Shown here piece after piece: positions 1 to 8,326 of a stretch of DNA of 64,000 nt. The notes below the pieces were generated by a model. The model did not search any database. It saw only the letters and a program-made list of their open reading frames with translations, and had not been told where the DNA came from. The translations under genes and the position numbers were made by a program. Origin of the DNA: Bradyrhizobium sp. 164 (GTDB lineage: Bacteria > Pseudomonadota > Alphaproteobacteria > Rhizobiales > Xanthobacteraceae). The number at the start of each line of letters is the position of its first letter. Positions within the stretch are counted from its first letter, which is position 1. The stretch lies in NCBI RefSeq assembly GCF_023073715.1, contig NZ_JADPKA010000006.1:1-64000 (forward strand), written 5' to 3'.

Positions 1-80
1 CCATCTCCTTGCGCCTCAAGCTCAAGCGCGCCGGGTGGAACGATGCCTTTCTTTTTGAGCTCCTCGGCCACATGCGATAG
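1..80 (+). CDS. C-terminal end of an unidentified protein (partial)
   Basis: Reading from base 3, the frame gives about 25 residues ending LLGHMR and a TAG stop at 78-80. The upstream part lies outside the window, so the family cannot be named. The basic/hydrophobic composition and the clean stop before a repeat-like stretch are compatible with a real gene end on the same strand as argB. It does not resemble the end of the EngB GTPase that often precedes argB in related genomes, as far as I recall that sequence. It could also be a chance open frame. Confidence 0.35.
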   Translation, partial: ISLRLKLKRAGWNDAFLFELLGHMR

Positions 81-175
81 CCCTGCCCTCCAGGGGAGGG
101 TAAGAGCACTTTGCGCCACGCCCGCCAATCGGATAGAACGCAGCCCGCGTTAGTCCCGCCAGCGAGATCCGCCTC

Positions 176-1063
176 ATGACCGACATCTCCCCGCTCGACC
201 AGGCCCGCATCCTGTCCGAAGCGTTGCCGCACATGCAGCAGTATGACGAGGAAACCATCGTCATCAAATATGGCGGCCATGCCATGGGCGACGAGGAGAC
301 CGCCAAGAACTTTGCGCGCGACATCGTGCTGCTGGAGCAGACCGCGATCAACCCGGTGGTGGTACATGGCGGCGGGCCGCAGATCGCGACCATGCTCAAG
401 CGCCTCGGCATTGTCTCGGAATTCGCCGCCGGCCTGCGCATCACCGATGCCGCGACCATCGAGATCGTCGAGATGGTGCTTGCCGGCTCCGTCAACAAGC
501 AGATCGTCGGATACATCAACGAAGCTGGCGGCAAGGCCGTGGGTCTGTCGGGCAAAGACGGCAACATGGTGAAAGCGTCGAAGACGACGCGGACCATCAT
601 CGATCCGGACTCGAACATCGAGAAGGCGATCGATCTCGGCTTCGTCGGCGATCCCGAGAAGGTCGATCTCACCCTGCTCAACCAGCTGATCGGCTACGAG
701 CTGATCCCGGTGCTGGCGCCGCTCGCGACCTCTCAGGACGGCCAGACGCTGAATATCAACGCCGACACGTTTGCGGGTGCCGTGGCCGGCGCGCTCAAGG
801 CCAAGCGCCTCTTGCTACTCACCGACGTGCCTGGCGTGCTCGACAAGTCCAAGAAGCTGATACCGCAATTGTCCGTCAAGGACGCACGAAAGCTGATCGC
901 CGACGGCACCATTTCCGGCGGCATGATCCCGAAGGTCGAGACCTGCATCTACGCGCTCGAACAGGGCGTGCAGGGCGTCGTCATCATCGACGGCAAGATG
1001 CAGCATGCGGTGCTGCTCGAGCTCTTCACCAACCAAGGCACGGGAACGCTGATCCACAAGTGA
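176..1063 (+). CDS. argB: Acetylglutamate kinase
   Basis: Catalyses ATP-dependent phosphorylation of N-acetyl-L-glutamate, the second step of arginine biosynthesis, in the cytoplasm. The 295-residue product has the amino-acid kinase fold: the N-terminal strand [10 protein letters not shown] (about residues 28-37) with the catalytic lysine, the VHGGGPQI loop (about 63-70), the [12 protein letters not shown] nucleotide-binding segment (about 212-223) and the C-terminal [10 protein letters not shown] motif (about 245-254). Length fits the arginine-sensitive long form. The start is chosen because [11 protein letters not shown] is the usual N-terminal helix of this group and an RBS-like gcgag lies just upstream. 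It is followed by an intergenic repeat rather than another arginine gene, so it is probably transcribed alone or with the gene to its left. Confidence 0.97.
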   Translation: MTDISPLDQARILSEALPHMQQYDEETIVIKYGGHAMGDEETAKNFARDIVLLEQTAINPVVVHGGGPQIATMLKRLGIVSEFAAGLRITDAATIEIVEMVLAGSVNKQIVGYINEAGGKAVGLSGKDGNMVKASKTTRTIIDPDSNIEKAIDLGFVGDPEKVDLTLLNQLIGYELIPVLAPLATSQDGQTLNINADTFAGAVAGALKAKRLLLLTDVPGVLDKSKKLIPQLSVKDARKLIADGTISGGMIPKVETCIYALEQGVQGVVIIDGKMQHAVLLELFTNQGTGTLIHK

Positions 1064-1090
1064 TGCGGGAACGGGCAAGGAAAGAGGGCG

Positions 1091-1253
1091 TCATGCCCGG
1101 GCTTGTCCCGCCTGCGCGGCCGAAGCCGCTTCGGCGAGGCGAAGGCCCGGCCATCCACGGCTCTCGCATTGCTCGGTCATTCCGGAGCGCCCGAAGGGCG
1201 AATCCGGAATCTCGAGATTCCGGGTTCGATGCTTCGCGTCGCCCCGGAATGAC
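1091..1253. repeat. Intergenic palindromic repeats, copy 1 of the 78-bp element
   Basis: The 78-bp element at 1176-1253 begins gtcattccgg and ends ccggaatgac, so its ends are inverted copies; an inner hairpin is gaatctcgagattc. It is nearly identical to 3188-3265. Just upstream, 1091-1161 holds another repeat type (gtcatgcccgggcttgtccc through ggcccggccatcc) that recurs in altered form at 27346-27505. Such REP/BIME-like elements are common between Bradyrhizobium genes. Confidence 0.8.
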
Positions 1254-2280
1254 TGGATCGCAGCACCGCCGCTCGCCCCTCGCCCGCTTCCTGATGACGC
1301 TGCCTGCTGCAGCCGCCTCGTTCTTCTTCTCCTCCGCGCCGGCCTTTGCGGACCTCAAGATCTGCAACCGCATGTCCTATGTCGTCGAGGCCGCGATCGG
1401 CATCGACGACAAGGCGGCGACCGCGACGCGGGGCTGGTTCAGGATCGATCCCGCCACCTGCCGCGTGGTGGTGCAGGGCATGCTGACCGCCGACCGCATC
1501 CTGCTCAATGCGCGCGCGCTCGGTGTCTATGGCGCCTCGCCGATTCCGCAGAACGGCCGCGACATGCTGTGCGTGGCGCAGGACAATTTCGTCATCGCGG
1601 CGGCGCGGCAGTGCCGCAGCGGCCAGACCCAGGCCGCGTTCACGCAGGTGACACCGACGCAAGGCGCGGACGGCAACCTCATTGCCTATCTCGCCGAGGA
1701 TTCCGAATATGACGACGAGCAGGCGCGCCTCGCCGGCATCCAGCGGCTGCTGGTGATCGCGGGCTACGACGTCGGCGCGATCGACGGCGTCGATGGGCCG
1801 AAGACGCAGGCCGCGCTGGCTGCCTTTTTGAAGGGCCGGGGGCTGTCCTCCGACGTCGTGTCGTCGCCGAATGTCTTCAAGAGCATGGTCGATGCGGTGC
1901 AGACGCCGTCGGCGACCGGCCTCACCTGGTGCAACGACACGCCGCACAAGGTGATGGCGGCGGTCGCGACCGACGACGGCAAGTCGGTGACGAGCCGCGG
2001 CTGGTATCGCATCGATCCAAAGACATGCCTGCATCCTGATGTGACCGGCCAGCCCAGGCAGATCTTCAGCTTCGCGGAAGCGGTCGATGCCGACAACCGC
2101 GTCATCAAGCTGAAGGACCGGCCGCTGAACTGGGGCGGCGACAAGCAGCTCTGCACGCGCGAGACCAAATTCGAGACGAGCGAGCAGACCGATTGCGGCG
2201 CGCGCGGATTTGCGGCAACGGGGTTTGGGGCGGTGGATGTGTCGAGCGGCGGCAAGACGCTGCGGTTTGCGACGCCGTGA
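1249..2280 (+). CDS. Secreted DUF1036 protein with central peptidoglycan-binding-like segment
   Basis: Predicted exported protein of about 343 residues, function unknown. Starting at ATG 1249, the N-terminus has arginines and a hydrophobic core ending SSAPAFA, a good signal peptide. Two DUF1036 repeats follow: one starting LKICNRMSYVVEAAIG and a second starting TWCNDTPHKVMAAVA, each with the GW(F/Y)RIDPxTC motif and paired cysteines. Between them, IQRLLVIAGYDVGAIDGVDG resembles a PG_binding_1 repeat, suggesting cell-wall association. The open frame extends upstream to 1060 but that part is repeat DNA. ATG 1294 is the alternative start and gives a shorter signal peptide. Start 1249 would take its initiation codon from the end of the palindromic repeat. 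Confidence 0.8.
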   Translation: MTGSQHRRSPLARFLMTLPAAAASFFFSSAPAFADLKICNRMSYVVEAAIGIDDKAATATRGWFRIDPATCRVVVQGMLTADRILLNARALGVYGASPIPQNGRDMLCVAQDNFVIAAARQCRSGQTQAAFTQVTPTQGADGNLIAYLAEDSEYDDEQARLAGIQRLLVIAGYDVGAIDGVDGPKTQAALAAFLKGRGLSSDVVSSPNVFKSMVDAVQTPSATGLTWCNDTPHKVMAAVATDDGKSVTSRGWYRIDPKTCLHPDVTGQPRQIFSFAEAVDADNRVIKLKDRPLNWGGDKQLCTRETKFETSEQTDCGARGFAATGFGAVDVSSGGKTLRFATP

Positions 2281-2310
2281 GGAAATGGCGTGATGACGCT
2301 ACATAGACCG

Positions 2311-2430
2311 GTGTCGTCCTGGCAAAAGCCAGGACCGATTAACCAAGGATTGCGTTTGGAAGAACGACAACCAGAATGCCCCGATCGATGCGCCGCGGAG
2401 TAGGGGTCCTGACTTTCGCCAGCACGACAA
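2311..2430. repeat. Intergenic imperfect inverted repeat
   Basis: The left end gtcgtcctggc...gccaggac is itself a hairpin, and the right end ggtcctgactttcgccagcacgac is its degenerate inverted partner. It fills most of the gap between the DUF1036 gene and the HAD gene and contains the open-frame ATG at 2376, which is therefore not a credible start. Confidence 0.55.
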
Positions 2431-2474
2431 TTGAGGGCCGGGCGGCTGCGCGCGCAACAGATAGAGAATCCTTG

Positions 2475-3164
2475 ATGAAATCCCCCCGCACCTTCGCCCA
2501 CATCGACACCTGGGTGTTCGATCTCGACAACACGCTCTATCCGCATCACGTCAATCTGTGGCAGCAGGTCGATGCGCGGATCGGTGAGTTCGTGTCGAGC
2601 TGGTTGAACGTGACCCCGGAGGAAGCGCGCAAGATTCAGAAGGATTATTACCTGCGCTTCGGCACCACCATGCGCGGCATGATGACCCTGCACGGCGTCT
2701 CCGCCGACGACTACCTTGCCTACGTCCACAAGATCGACCACTCGCCGCTGGAGCCGAACCCGGCGCTCGGTGCAGCCATCGCTGGACTGCCGGGCCGCAA
2801 GCTGATCCTGACCAACGGCTCGGTCGACCATGTCGATGCGGTGCTGGCGCGGCTCGGCTTCGCCTCGCATTTCGACGGCGTGTTCGACATCATCGCCGCC
2901 GAGTTCGAGCCCAAGCCGGCGCCGCAGACCTACCGCAAATTCCTCAGTCAGCACGCCGTCGATCCGACCCGCGCCGCTATGTTCGAGGATCTCGCCCGCA
3001 ACCTCGCCGTCCCGCACCAGCTCGGCATGACCACGGTGCTCGTGGTGCCCGACGGCGCGAAAGAGGTGGTGCGCGAGGACTGGGAGCTGGAGGGCCGCGA
3101 CGCCGCTCATGTCGATCACGTCGCGGATGATTTGGCGGGGTTCTTGGCCAAGCTGTCACGGTAG
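2475..3164 (+). CDS. HAD-family hydrolase, pyrimidine 5'-nucleotidase type
   Basis: Cytoplasmic phosphohydrolase of the haloacid dehalogenase superfamily, related to yeast Sdt1 and bacterial pyrimidine 5'-nucleotidases; the exact substrate is not determined. Of 229 residues, motif I is VFDLDNTLYP (about residues 14-23, nucleophile Asp in DLDNT), motif II is ILTNGS (about 115-120), the motif III lysine is in EPKPAPQTY, and motif IV is MFEDLARN. The small cap domain lies between motifs I and II. ATG 2475 starts MKSPRTFAHIDTWVF and is preferred over upstream in-frame ATGs, which lie in repeat DNA. It stands between argB and dapD, a placement often seen in related genomes, but no functional link to lysine synthesis is implied. 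Confidence 0.88.
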   Translation: MKSPRTFAHIDTWVFDLDNTLYPHHVNLWQQVDARIGEFVSSWLNVTPEEARKIQKDYYLRFGTTMRGMMTLHGVSADDYLAYVHKIDHSPLEPNPALGAAIAGLPGRKLILTNGSVDHVDAVLARLGFASHFDGVFDIIAAEFEPKPAPQTYRKFLSQHAVDPTRAAMFEDLARNLAVPHQLGMTTVLVVPDGAKEVVREDWELEGRDAAHVDHVADDLAGFLAKLSR

Positions 3165-3187
3165 GCCTTATCGCTCAACCATGCATC

Positions 3188-3265
3188 GTCATTCCGGGGC
3201 GCCCGAAGGGCGAACCCGGAATCTCGAGATTCCGGGTTCGATGCTTCGCATCGCCCCGGAATGAC
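3188..3265. repeat. 78-bp palindromic element, copy 2
   Basis: Matches 1176-1253 with only a few substitutions (for example ggggcg for ggagcg and gcatcg for gcgtcg) and in the same orientation. The ends gtcattccgg and ccggaatgac are inverted, so a transcript would form a long hairpin. It lies between the HAD gene stop and dapD and may act as a transcription attenuator or mRNA stabiliser. Confidence 0.85.
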
Positions 3266-3381
3266 GGTGGAGATACCCGGGGCAAGCCCGATAGCGACGA
3301 ATGTGCGCTTGACTTGACCTTTCCAAATCCCGAAAAAGCGCCCCAATCCATCAAAATTCCCGTTTCCTTGAGGAAATCCCG

Positions 3382-4227
3382 ATGTCCCTTGCAGCCCTCG
3401 AATCCACCATCAACAGCGCCTTCGACGCGCGCGAGACCATCTCGACCACGAGTAAGGGCGAGGTGCGCGAGGCCGTGGACCAGGCGCTGGAAATCCTGGA
3501 CAAGGGCGAGGCGCGCGTTGCCGAGCGCGGCAGCGACGGCAAGTGGAAGGTCAACCAATGGCTGAAGAAGGCCGTGCTGCTCTCCTTCCGCCTGAACGAC
3601 ATGGACGTCATTCCCGGCGGATCGGGCAAGGCGACCTGGTGGGACAAGGTGCCCTCGAAGTTCGAAGGCTGGGGCGAGAACCGCTTTCGCGATGCCGGTT
3701 TCCGTGCCGTCCCCGGCTCCATCGTGCGCCGCTCGGCCTTTATCGCCAAGAACGTCGTGCTGATGCCGTCCTTCGTCAACCTCGGCGCTTATGTCGATGA
3801 GAGCACCATGGTCGACACTTGGGCCACCGTCGGCTCCTGCGCCCAGATCGGCAAGCGCGTGCACATCTCCGGCGGCGCCGGCATCGGCGGCGTGCTCGAG
3901 CCGCTCCAGGCCGAGCCCGTGATCATCGAGGACGACTGTTTCATCGGCGCGCGCAGCGAGGTCGCCGAAGGCGTGATCGTGCGCAAGGGCGCGGTGCTGG
4001 CGATGGGCGTGTTCCTGGGCGCCTCCACCAAGATCGTCGACCGCGAGACCGGCGAAATCTTCATGGGCGAAGTGCCCGAATATTCCGTGGTGGTGCCGGG
4101 CGCGCTGCCCGGCAAGCCCCTGAAGAACGGCCAGCCCGGTCCGAGCACCGCCTGCGCCGTCATTGTCAAGCGCGTCGACGAGCGCACGCGGTCGAAGACG
4201 AGCATCAACGAGCTGCTGCGGGATTGA
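3382..4227 (+). CDS. dapD: 2,3,4,5-tetrahydropyridine-2,6-dicarboxylate N-succinyltransferase
   Basis: Transfers succinyl from succinyl-CoA to tetrahydrodipicolinate in the succinylase branch of lysine and meso-diaminopimelate synthesis. The 281-residue product has an N-terminal alpha-helical domain (about residues 1-100, with [17 protein letters not shown]) and a left-handed beta-helix of hexapeptide repeats (about 115-230, including [20 protein letters not shown] and [16 protein letters not shown]). The C-terminal lid contains [13 protein letters not shown]. Length is typical of the proteobacterial family. ATG 3382 follows a gaggaaatcccg ribosome-binding region. dapE follows after only 10 bases, so the two are almost certainly co-transcribed. 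Confidence 0.97.
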   Translation: MSLAALESTINSAFDARETISTTSKGEVREAVDQALEILDKGEARVAERGSDGKWKVNQWLKKAVLLSFRLNDMDVIPGGSGKATWWDKVPSKFEGWGENRFRDAGFRAVPGSIVRRSAFIAKNVVLMPSFVNLGAYVDESTMVDTWATVGSCAQIGKRVHISGGAGIGGVLEPLQAEPVIIEDDCFIGARSEVAEGVIVRKGAVLAMGVFLGASTKIVDRETGEIFMGEVPEYSVVVPGALPGKPLKNGQPGPSTACAVIVKRVDERTRSKTSINELLRD

Positions 4228-4237
4228 TCCGACGCGC

Positions 4238-5404
4238 ATGACCGATGCTCTCTCCATCGCCCGCGATCTCATCCGCTGCCCCTCGGTAACCCCGGCCGAT
4301 GCCGGTGCGCTTGGGGTGCTTGAAAAAGCCCTGACCGCAGCAGGCTTCACCTGTCATCGCGTGACGTTCAGCGAACCCGGCACCGCCGACATCGACAATC
4401 TCTATGCGCGGATCGGCAGCGAGGGCCCGCACATCACCTTTGCCGGCCACACCGACGTGGTGCCGCCCGGTGACGAGAGCGCCTGGAGCGTCGGCGCGTT
4501 CTCGGGCGAGGTCCGGGATGGCGTCCTGCACGGCCGCGGCGCGGTCGACATGAAGGGCGGCATCGCCTGCTCGGTGGCGGCGGTGCTGGAGCATCTCGCC
4601 GCCAATGAGGGCAAGCCGCGCAAGGACGGCAAGGGCTCGATCTCTTTCCTGATCACCGGCGACGAGGAAGACGTTTCGATCAACGGCACGGTCAAGCTGC
4701 TGAAATGGGCCGCCGAGCGCGGCGAAAAGTTCGACCATTGCGTGCTGGGCGAGCCCTCCAACGTCGAGACGCTCGGCGACACCATCAAGGTCGGCCGCCG
4801 CGGTTCGCAATCCGGCACGCTTCATGTCGACGGCGTGCAGGGCCATGTCGCCTATCCACATCGCGCCTCCAACCCCGTGCCTGATATTGCGCGGCTGATC
4901 GTGGCGATCTCCGACGAGCCGCTCGACCATGGCAGCGCCCAGTTCCAGGCCTCCAATCTCGAATTCACCTCGGTGGACGTCGGCAACAAGGCCAGCAACG
5001 TCATCCCCGGCGAGGCCCGCGCGAAATTCAACATCCGCTACAACGACAACCACACGCAAGCCAGCCTGCGCGAATTGGTCGAGGCGCGCCTCGCCAAAGC
5101 CTGCGGCAACCGCATCCGCGCCCGCATCGTCTGGGATCACTCGAACTCCAACGTGTTCGTGACCAAGCCCGGCCCGTTCACCGATCTTGCAGTGTCCGCG
5201 ATCGAAGAGGTGACGGGCCGCAAGCCGGAGCTGTCGACCTCGGGCGGCACGTCGGACGCGCGCTTCATCTCCAGCTACTGCCCGGTGATCGAGTTCGGCC
5301 TGGTCGGCCAGACCATGCACCAGATCGACGAGCGGGTGCCCGTGGCGGATCTAGAGAAGCTGACGCGGGTGTATCGGGGGATTTTGGCAAGGTATTTTGC
5401 TTGA
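4238..5404 (+). CDS. dapE: Succinyl-diaminopimelate desuccinylase
   Basis: Zn-dependent M20-family hydrolase that releases succinate from N-succinyl-LL-diaminopimelate, the step after the DapC aminotransferase reaction, and so supplies lysine and peptidoglycan precursors. In the 388-residue product the metal ligands sit in [12 protein letters not shown] (His, about residue 68), [10 protein letters not shown] (bridging Asp, about 100) and [13 protein letters not shown] (catalytic Glu and ligand Glu, about 134-135), with a late ligand in [12 protein letters not shown]. The dimerisation domain runs roughly from residue 180 to 290. ATG 4238 starts [16 protein letters not shown], the standard N-terminus; the longer frame back to 4163 overlaps dapD. 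It is the second gene of the dapD-dapE operon. Confidence 0.97.
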   Translation: MTDALSIARDLIRCPSVTPADAGALGVLEKALTAAGFTCHRVTFSEPGTADIDNLYARIGSEGPHITFAGHTDVVPPGDESAWSVGAFSGEVRDGVLHGRGAVDMKGGIACSVAAVLEHLAANEGKPRKDGKGSISFLITGDEEDVSINGTVKLLKWAAERGEKFDHCVLGEPSNVETLGDTIKVGRRGSQSGTLHVDGVQGHVAYPHRASNPVPDIARLIVAISDEPLDHGSAQFQASNLEFTSVDVGNKASNVIPGEARAKFNIRYNDNHTQASLRELVEARLAKACGNRIRARIVWDHSNSNVFVTKPGPFTDLAVSAIEEVTGRKPELSTSGGTSDARFISSYCPVIEFGLVGQTMHQIDERVPVADLEKLTRVYRGILARYFA

Positions 5405-5430
5405 GGCACTGTTGCCTCCACAAACAGAGC

Positions 5431-5602
5431 TGTCATCGCCCGACTTGATCGGGCGATCCAGTATTCCAGAGACAGCAGTATTGAACCGGGAGGCCGCGGC
5501 GTACGAGATGCCCCGGTCCCGGCGCCGCCAAGGCTACGCCGGGGCCACAAGGGTGCTCGGCCACCGAAGCTTTTGCGAAGGCGGCAAGCCGGGGCATGAC
5601 AG
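5431..5602. repeat. Intergenic palindromic repeat region between dapE and truA
   Basis: Begins tgtcatcgcccgacttgatc, whose inner arms cgcccgactt/gatcgggcg form a hairpin, continues gatccagtattccagagaca, and ends gccggggcatgacag. The outer ends are degenerate inverted copies. It belongs to the same broad class as 6398-6497 and 9541-9642 (gtcat...atccagta...atgacag). It lies between convergent genes and may serve as a bidirectional terminator. Confidence 0.65.
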
Positions 5603-5643
5603 CGCTGATGTAGCGAGAGCGCACCCTGCGCCCTCCGCGCATC

Positions 5644-6381
5644 TCAATAATCCACCTTCACCAGATACAGCCCCTGCGGCGGGGCGACGATGCCGCAGGC
5701 GGCGCGGCTGCGGGCGGCGAGTGCGGCCGACAGATCATCGGCCGTCCAGCGTCCCTCGCCGACCCAGACCAGCGATCCCACCATCGAGCGCACCTGGCTG
5801 TGCAGGAACGAGCGCGCAGAGGTGACAATGGTGATCTCGCGGCCGTCGCGTATCACGTCGAGCTGATCGAGCGTCTTCTCCGGCGACTTGGCCTGGCACT
5901 CGGTATCGCGGAACGTCGTGAAGTCGTGCTTGCCGAGCAGACGCTGGGCTGCTGCATGCATCGCGTTACTGTCGAGCCGGCGCGGCACGCGCCAGGCGCG
6001 ACCGACGTCGATGGCGAGATTGGCGCGGGTGTTGATGATGCGGTAGCGGTAGTGGCGCTTGATGGCCGAGAAGCGCGCCTCGAAGGTCTCGGGGACGATC
6101 TCGGCCTCGAGCACCGCGACCGGATGGGGGCGCAAATGCGCGTTGAGCCCGTCGCGAAAACGATCCGGCGCAAATTGCTTGCCGATGTCGACATGCGCGA
6201 CCTGGCCAAGCGCGTGCACGCCGGCATCGGTGCGGCCAGCGCCATGCACCCGCGCGTCCGCGCCGGTCATCGCCTTCACCGCGGCCTCTAGCGCGCCCTG
6301 CACCGAGGGCAGCGTCTCCTGCACTTGCCAGCCGAAGAACGGCGCGCCGTCATATTCGATGGTGAGCTTGTAACGGGGCAT
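5644..6381 (-). CDS. truA: tRNA pseudouridine(38-40) synthase
   Basis: Isomerises uridine to pseudouridine at positions 38-40 of the tRNA anticodon arm. The 245-residue protein starts [19 protein letters not shown], the family's N-terminus. The catalytic aspartate is in [15 protein letters not shown] (about residues 50-64). The second-half landmarks are RHYRYRIIN and [20 protein letters not shown], the typical C-terminal basic motif. An ATG seven codons upstream is in frame, but homologues normally begin at MPRY. It is downstream of fmt on the same strand, separated by a 100-bp palindromic repeat; def-fmt-truA is a recurrent translation-related cluster in alphaproteobacteria. Confidence 0.95.
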   Translation of the reverse strand: MPRYKLTIEYDGAPFFGWQVQETLPSVQGALEAAVKAMTGADARVHGAGRTDAGVHALGQVAHVDIGKQFAPDRFRDGLNAHLRPHPVAVLEAEIVPETFEARFSAIKRHYRYRIINTRANLAIDVGRAWRVPRRLDSNAMHAAAQRLLGKHDFTTFRDTECQAKSPEKTLDQLDVIRDGREITIVTSARSFLHSQVRSMVGSLVWVGEGRWTADDLSAALAARSRAACGIVAPPQGLYLVKVDY

Positions 6382-6397
6382 CGTGTCCAGTTTCACC

Positions 6398-6497
6398 GTC
6401 ATTGCCCGCGAAGGCGGGCAATCCAGTACTCCGCAGCCGATCAGATCAACCGAGAAGCCTCGGCGTACTGGATACCCCGCCTTCGCGGGGTATGACA
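6398..6497. repeat. 100-bp inverted repeat between fmt and truA
   Basis: The left part gtcattgcccgcgaaggcgg has an inner hairpin (gcccgc gaag gcgggc) and continues caatccagtactccg. The right part cggcgtactggataccccgc then ends in the hairpin cccgccttcgcggggtatga. The halves are mutual inverted copies, so the whole can fold as one long stem. It is similar in layout to 9541-9642. Confidence 0.75.
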
Positions 6498-6500
6498 GTG

Positions 6501-7436
6501 TCAGCTGAATTTCGCGCCCGCCCTCACAGGCACGCCGCGCAGAAAGTCCGCGGCCCGCATCCTGGCCTTGCCTTCGCGCTGCAGCTCGAGGATGCGGACG
6601 GCACCCTCGCCGCAGGCGATGGTGAGGTGGTCGTCGAGCACCTCGCCCGGCGCACCTGAGCCGTTCGCCAATTCACATCGCAGGATCTTGACGCGCGCAT
6701 TTTCGCTGACGTCCACAAGCTCGGTCCAGGCGCCGGGAAACGGCGACAGGCCATGGATGTGGCGCAGCACCGCGCGTGCGGGTTTCGTCCAGTCGATCCG
6801 CGCCTCGGCCTTGTCGATCTTGGCGGCATAGGTGACACCGTCCTCGCTCTGCTTTTTGAGCTGGAGCCCGCCGCGTGCGAGCGCCGCCATCGCGCGCACC
6901 ATCAAATCGGCACCTAACCGGGACAGGCGATCGTGCAGATCGGCCGCGGTCATGCTGTCGGTGATCGCGATGCGCTCGGCCATGGCGACGTCGCCGGTAT
7001 CCAGGCCGACATCCATCTTCATCACCATCACGCCGCTTTCGGCATCGCCTGCCATGATGGCGCGGTTGATCGGCGCGGCGCCGCGCCAGCGCGGCAAGAG
7101 CGAAGCGTGCAGATTGTAGCAGCCGAGCTTCGGCGCATCGAGGATCACCTGCGGCAGGATCATGCCATAGGCGACGACGACGGCGGCATCGGCATCGAAG
7201 GCGCGAAACTCGTCGAGTGCTTCCGGCGTCTTCAACGTCTTCGGCGTCAGCACGTGGACGCCGAGTTTTCGCGCCGCTTCTTCAACCGGAGTGGGCTGCA
7301 ATTGCAGGCCGCGCCGTCCGCCCGGCTTCGGCGCGCGGGTGTAGACGGCGGCGATCTCGTGGCCATGCGCGACCAGCTCGAGCAGCGTCGGCACGGAGAA
7401 ATCGGGCGTGCCCATGAAGATCAGGCGGAGGGGCAT
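6501..7436 (-). CDS. fmt: Methionyl-tRNA formyltransferase
   Basis: Transfers a formyl group from 10-formyl-tetrahydrofolate to initiator Met-tRNA. The 311-residue product starts [16 protein letters not shown], a classic N-terminus. The catalytic and folate-binding motif is [20 protein letters not shown] (about residues 105-124; Asn and His of the catalytic triad), and the triad Asp lies in [11 protein letters not shown]. The C-terminal OB-like domain (about 205-311) binds tRNA. The longer open frame to 7493 runs through a repeat and is rejected. With def (upstream, same strand) it forms the usual formylation/deformylation pair, here separated by a 158-bp inverted-repeat element. Confidence 0.96.
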   Translation of the reverse strand: MPLRLIFMGTPDFSVPTLLELVAHGHEIAAVYTRAPKPGGRRGLQLQPTPVEEAARKLGVHVLTPKTLKTPEALDEFRAFDADAAVVVAYGMILPQVILDAPKLGCYNLHASLLPRWRGAAPINRAIMAGDAESGVMVMKMDVGLDTGDVAMAERIAITDSMTAADLHDRLSRLGADLMVRAMAALARGGLQLKKQSEDGVTYAAKIDKAEARIDWTKPARAVLRHIHGLSPFPGAWTELVDVSENARVKILRCELANGSGAPGEVLDDHLTIACGEGAVRILELQREGKARMRAADFLRGVPVRAGAKFS

Positions 7437-7454
7437 CAACAGACTCGCTGCGTT

Positions 7455-7612
7455 CCCTCCCCCTTGGGGAGGGCTAGGGAGGGGGTGCCACACGACCGCT
7501 CTAGCGGCGTGAGCGCGGGCGCTTTGTTGCTCGCGCTCCGCAAATCAGGAGCGCCTTTTGCTGGGCTGCCCCCTCCCCTGCCCTCCCCCCAAGGCGAGGG
7601 AGCAGACTGAGC
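7455..7612. repeat. 158-bp element with about 36-base inverted ends between def and fmt
   Basis: The left end ccctcccccttggggagggc and the right end ctgccctccccccaaggcga are imperfect inverted copies, each with its own small hairpin. Between them is gcgtgagcgcgggcgctttg and flanking sequence with no credible gene. The related cctcccc/ggggagg arms at 34404-34567 and near base 90 suggest a family. Confidence 0.65.
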
Positions 7613-7630
7613 GTGAGGCAACACTAAACT

Positions 7631-8155
7631 CTACCCCGCCCGCTTGGCGGCCTTCTCGAACTTCTTCATCACGCGGTCGCGCTTGAGCTTCGACAGGTAG
7701 TCGACGAACAAGACGCCGTTGAGATGATCGATCTCGTGCTGGATGCAGGTGGCATAGAGGCCTTCGGCATCCTCCTCGTGCAGCTTGCCGTCGAGATCGG
7801 TGAAGCGCACGCGCACCTTCGCCGGGCGCTCGACCTCCTCGTAATATTCGGGGATCGAGAGGCAGCCTTCCTCGTACACTGAAAGTTCCTCTGAGGAGGA
7901 GAGAATCTCCGGATTGATGAAGACGCGCGGCTCGTGCCTGGTCTCGCCGTCCTCGTCCCGCTTGGCGAGGTCCATGGTGATCAGCCGCAGCGGCTGCGCG
8001 ACCTGGATCGCGGCGAGGCCAATGCCAGGCGCGTCGTACATGGTCTCGAACATGTCGTCGGCAAGCTTGCGGATCTCCGGCGTGACCTTCTCGATCGGCT
8101 TGGAGACCAGACGCAGCTGCTTGTCGGGCAGGATGATGATTTCTCGTAGGGCCAT
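7631..8155 (-). CDS. def: Peptide deformylase
   Basis: Metalloenzyme (Fe2+ in vivo) that removes the N-formyl group from nascent proteins. The 174-residue protein carries the three family motifs in order: motif 1 GIGLAAIQ (about residues 45-52), motif 2 EGCLSIPE (cysteine ligand, about 97-104) and motif 3 QHEIDHLNG (two His ligands and catalytic Glu, about 139-147). Length fits the type I group of Gram-negative bacteria. The start [15 protein letters not shown] is standard. It lies at the head of the def-fmt-truA series on the minus strand; its promoter must be in the 8156-8326 gap shared with rmuC. Confidence 0.97.
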   Translation of the reverse strand: MALREIIILPDKQLRLVSKPIEKVTPEIRKLADDMFETMYDAPGIGLAAIQVAQPLRLITMDLAKRDEDGETRHEPRVFINPEILSSSEELSVYEEGCLSIPEYYEEVERPAKVRVRFTDLDGKLHEEDAEGLYATCIQHEIDHLNGVLFVDYLSKLKRDRVMKKFEKAAKRAG

Positions 8156-8207
8156 GGCCGCGATTTAAGCCGCGTGTCGGGTGCGGTCAATCCGGCGCGG
8201 AACTCCG

Positions 8208-8222
8208 TTAACCCTTCGCTAA
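8208..8222. promoter_or_regulatory. CtrA-like box (TTAA-N7-CTAA) between def and rmuC
   Basis: TTAA at 8208-8211, seven bases, then CTAA at 8219-8222, one mismatch from the TTAA-N7-TTAA consensus of the alphaproteobacterial cell-cycle regulator CtrA. It sits in the divergent gap and is followed by two copies of TAACCATAA (about 8220 and 8244). Binding is inference from the motif only. Confidence 0.3.
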
Positions 8223-8326
8223 CCATAAAACTTCAGATTTCGTTAACCATAAGAATCAACGGGACTTTGGCCATAAACGTTCGCTATTCGTTCGTGGAGC
8301 CCGGCGAATCGGCTAGAAGGGTCGGC

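Noticed and set aside
1060..1248. Upstream extension of the DUF1036 gene
   Set aside because: The extension is repeat DNA; a signal peptide begins only at 1249 or 1294.
1764..3119. 451-codon minus-strand frame across DUF1036, repeat and HAD genes
   Set aside because: It runs through two confident plus-strand genes and a repeat and has no recognisable domain.
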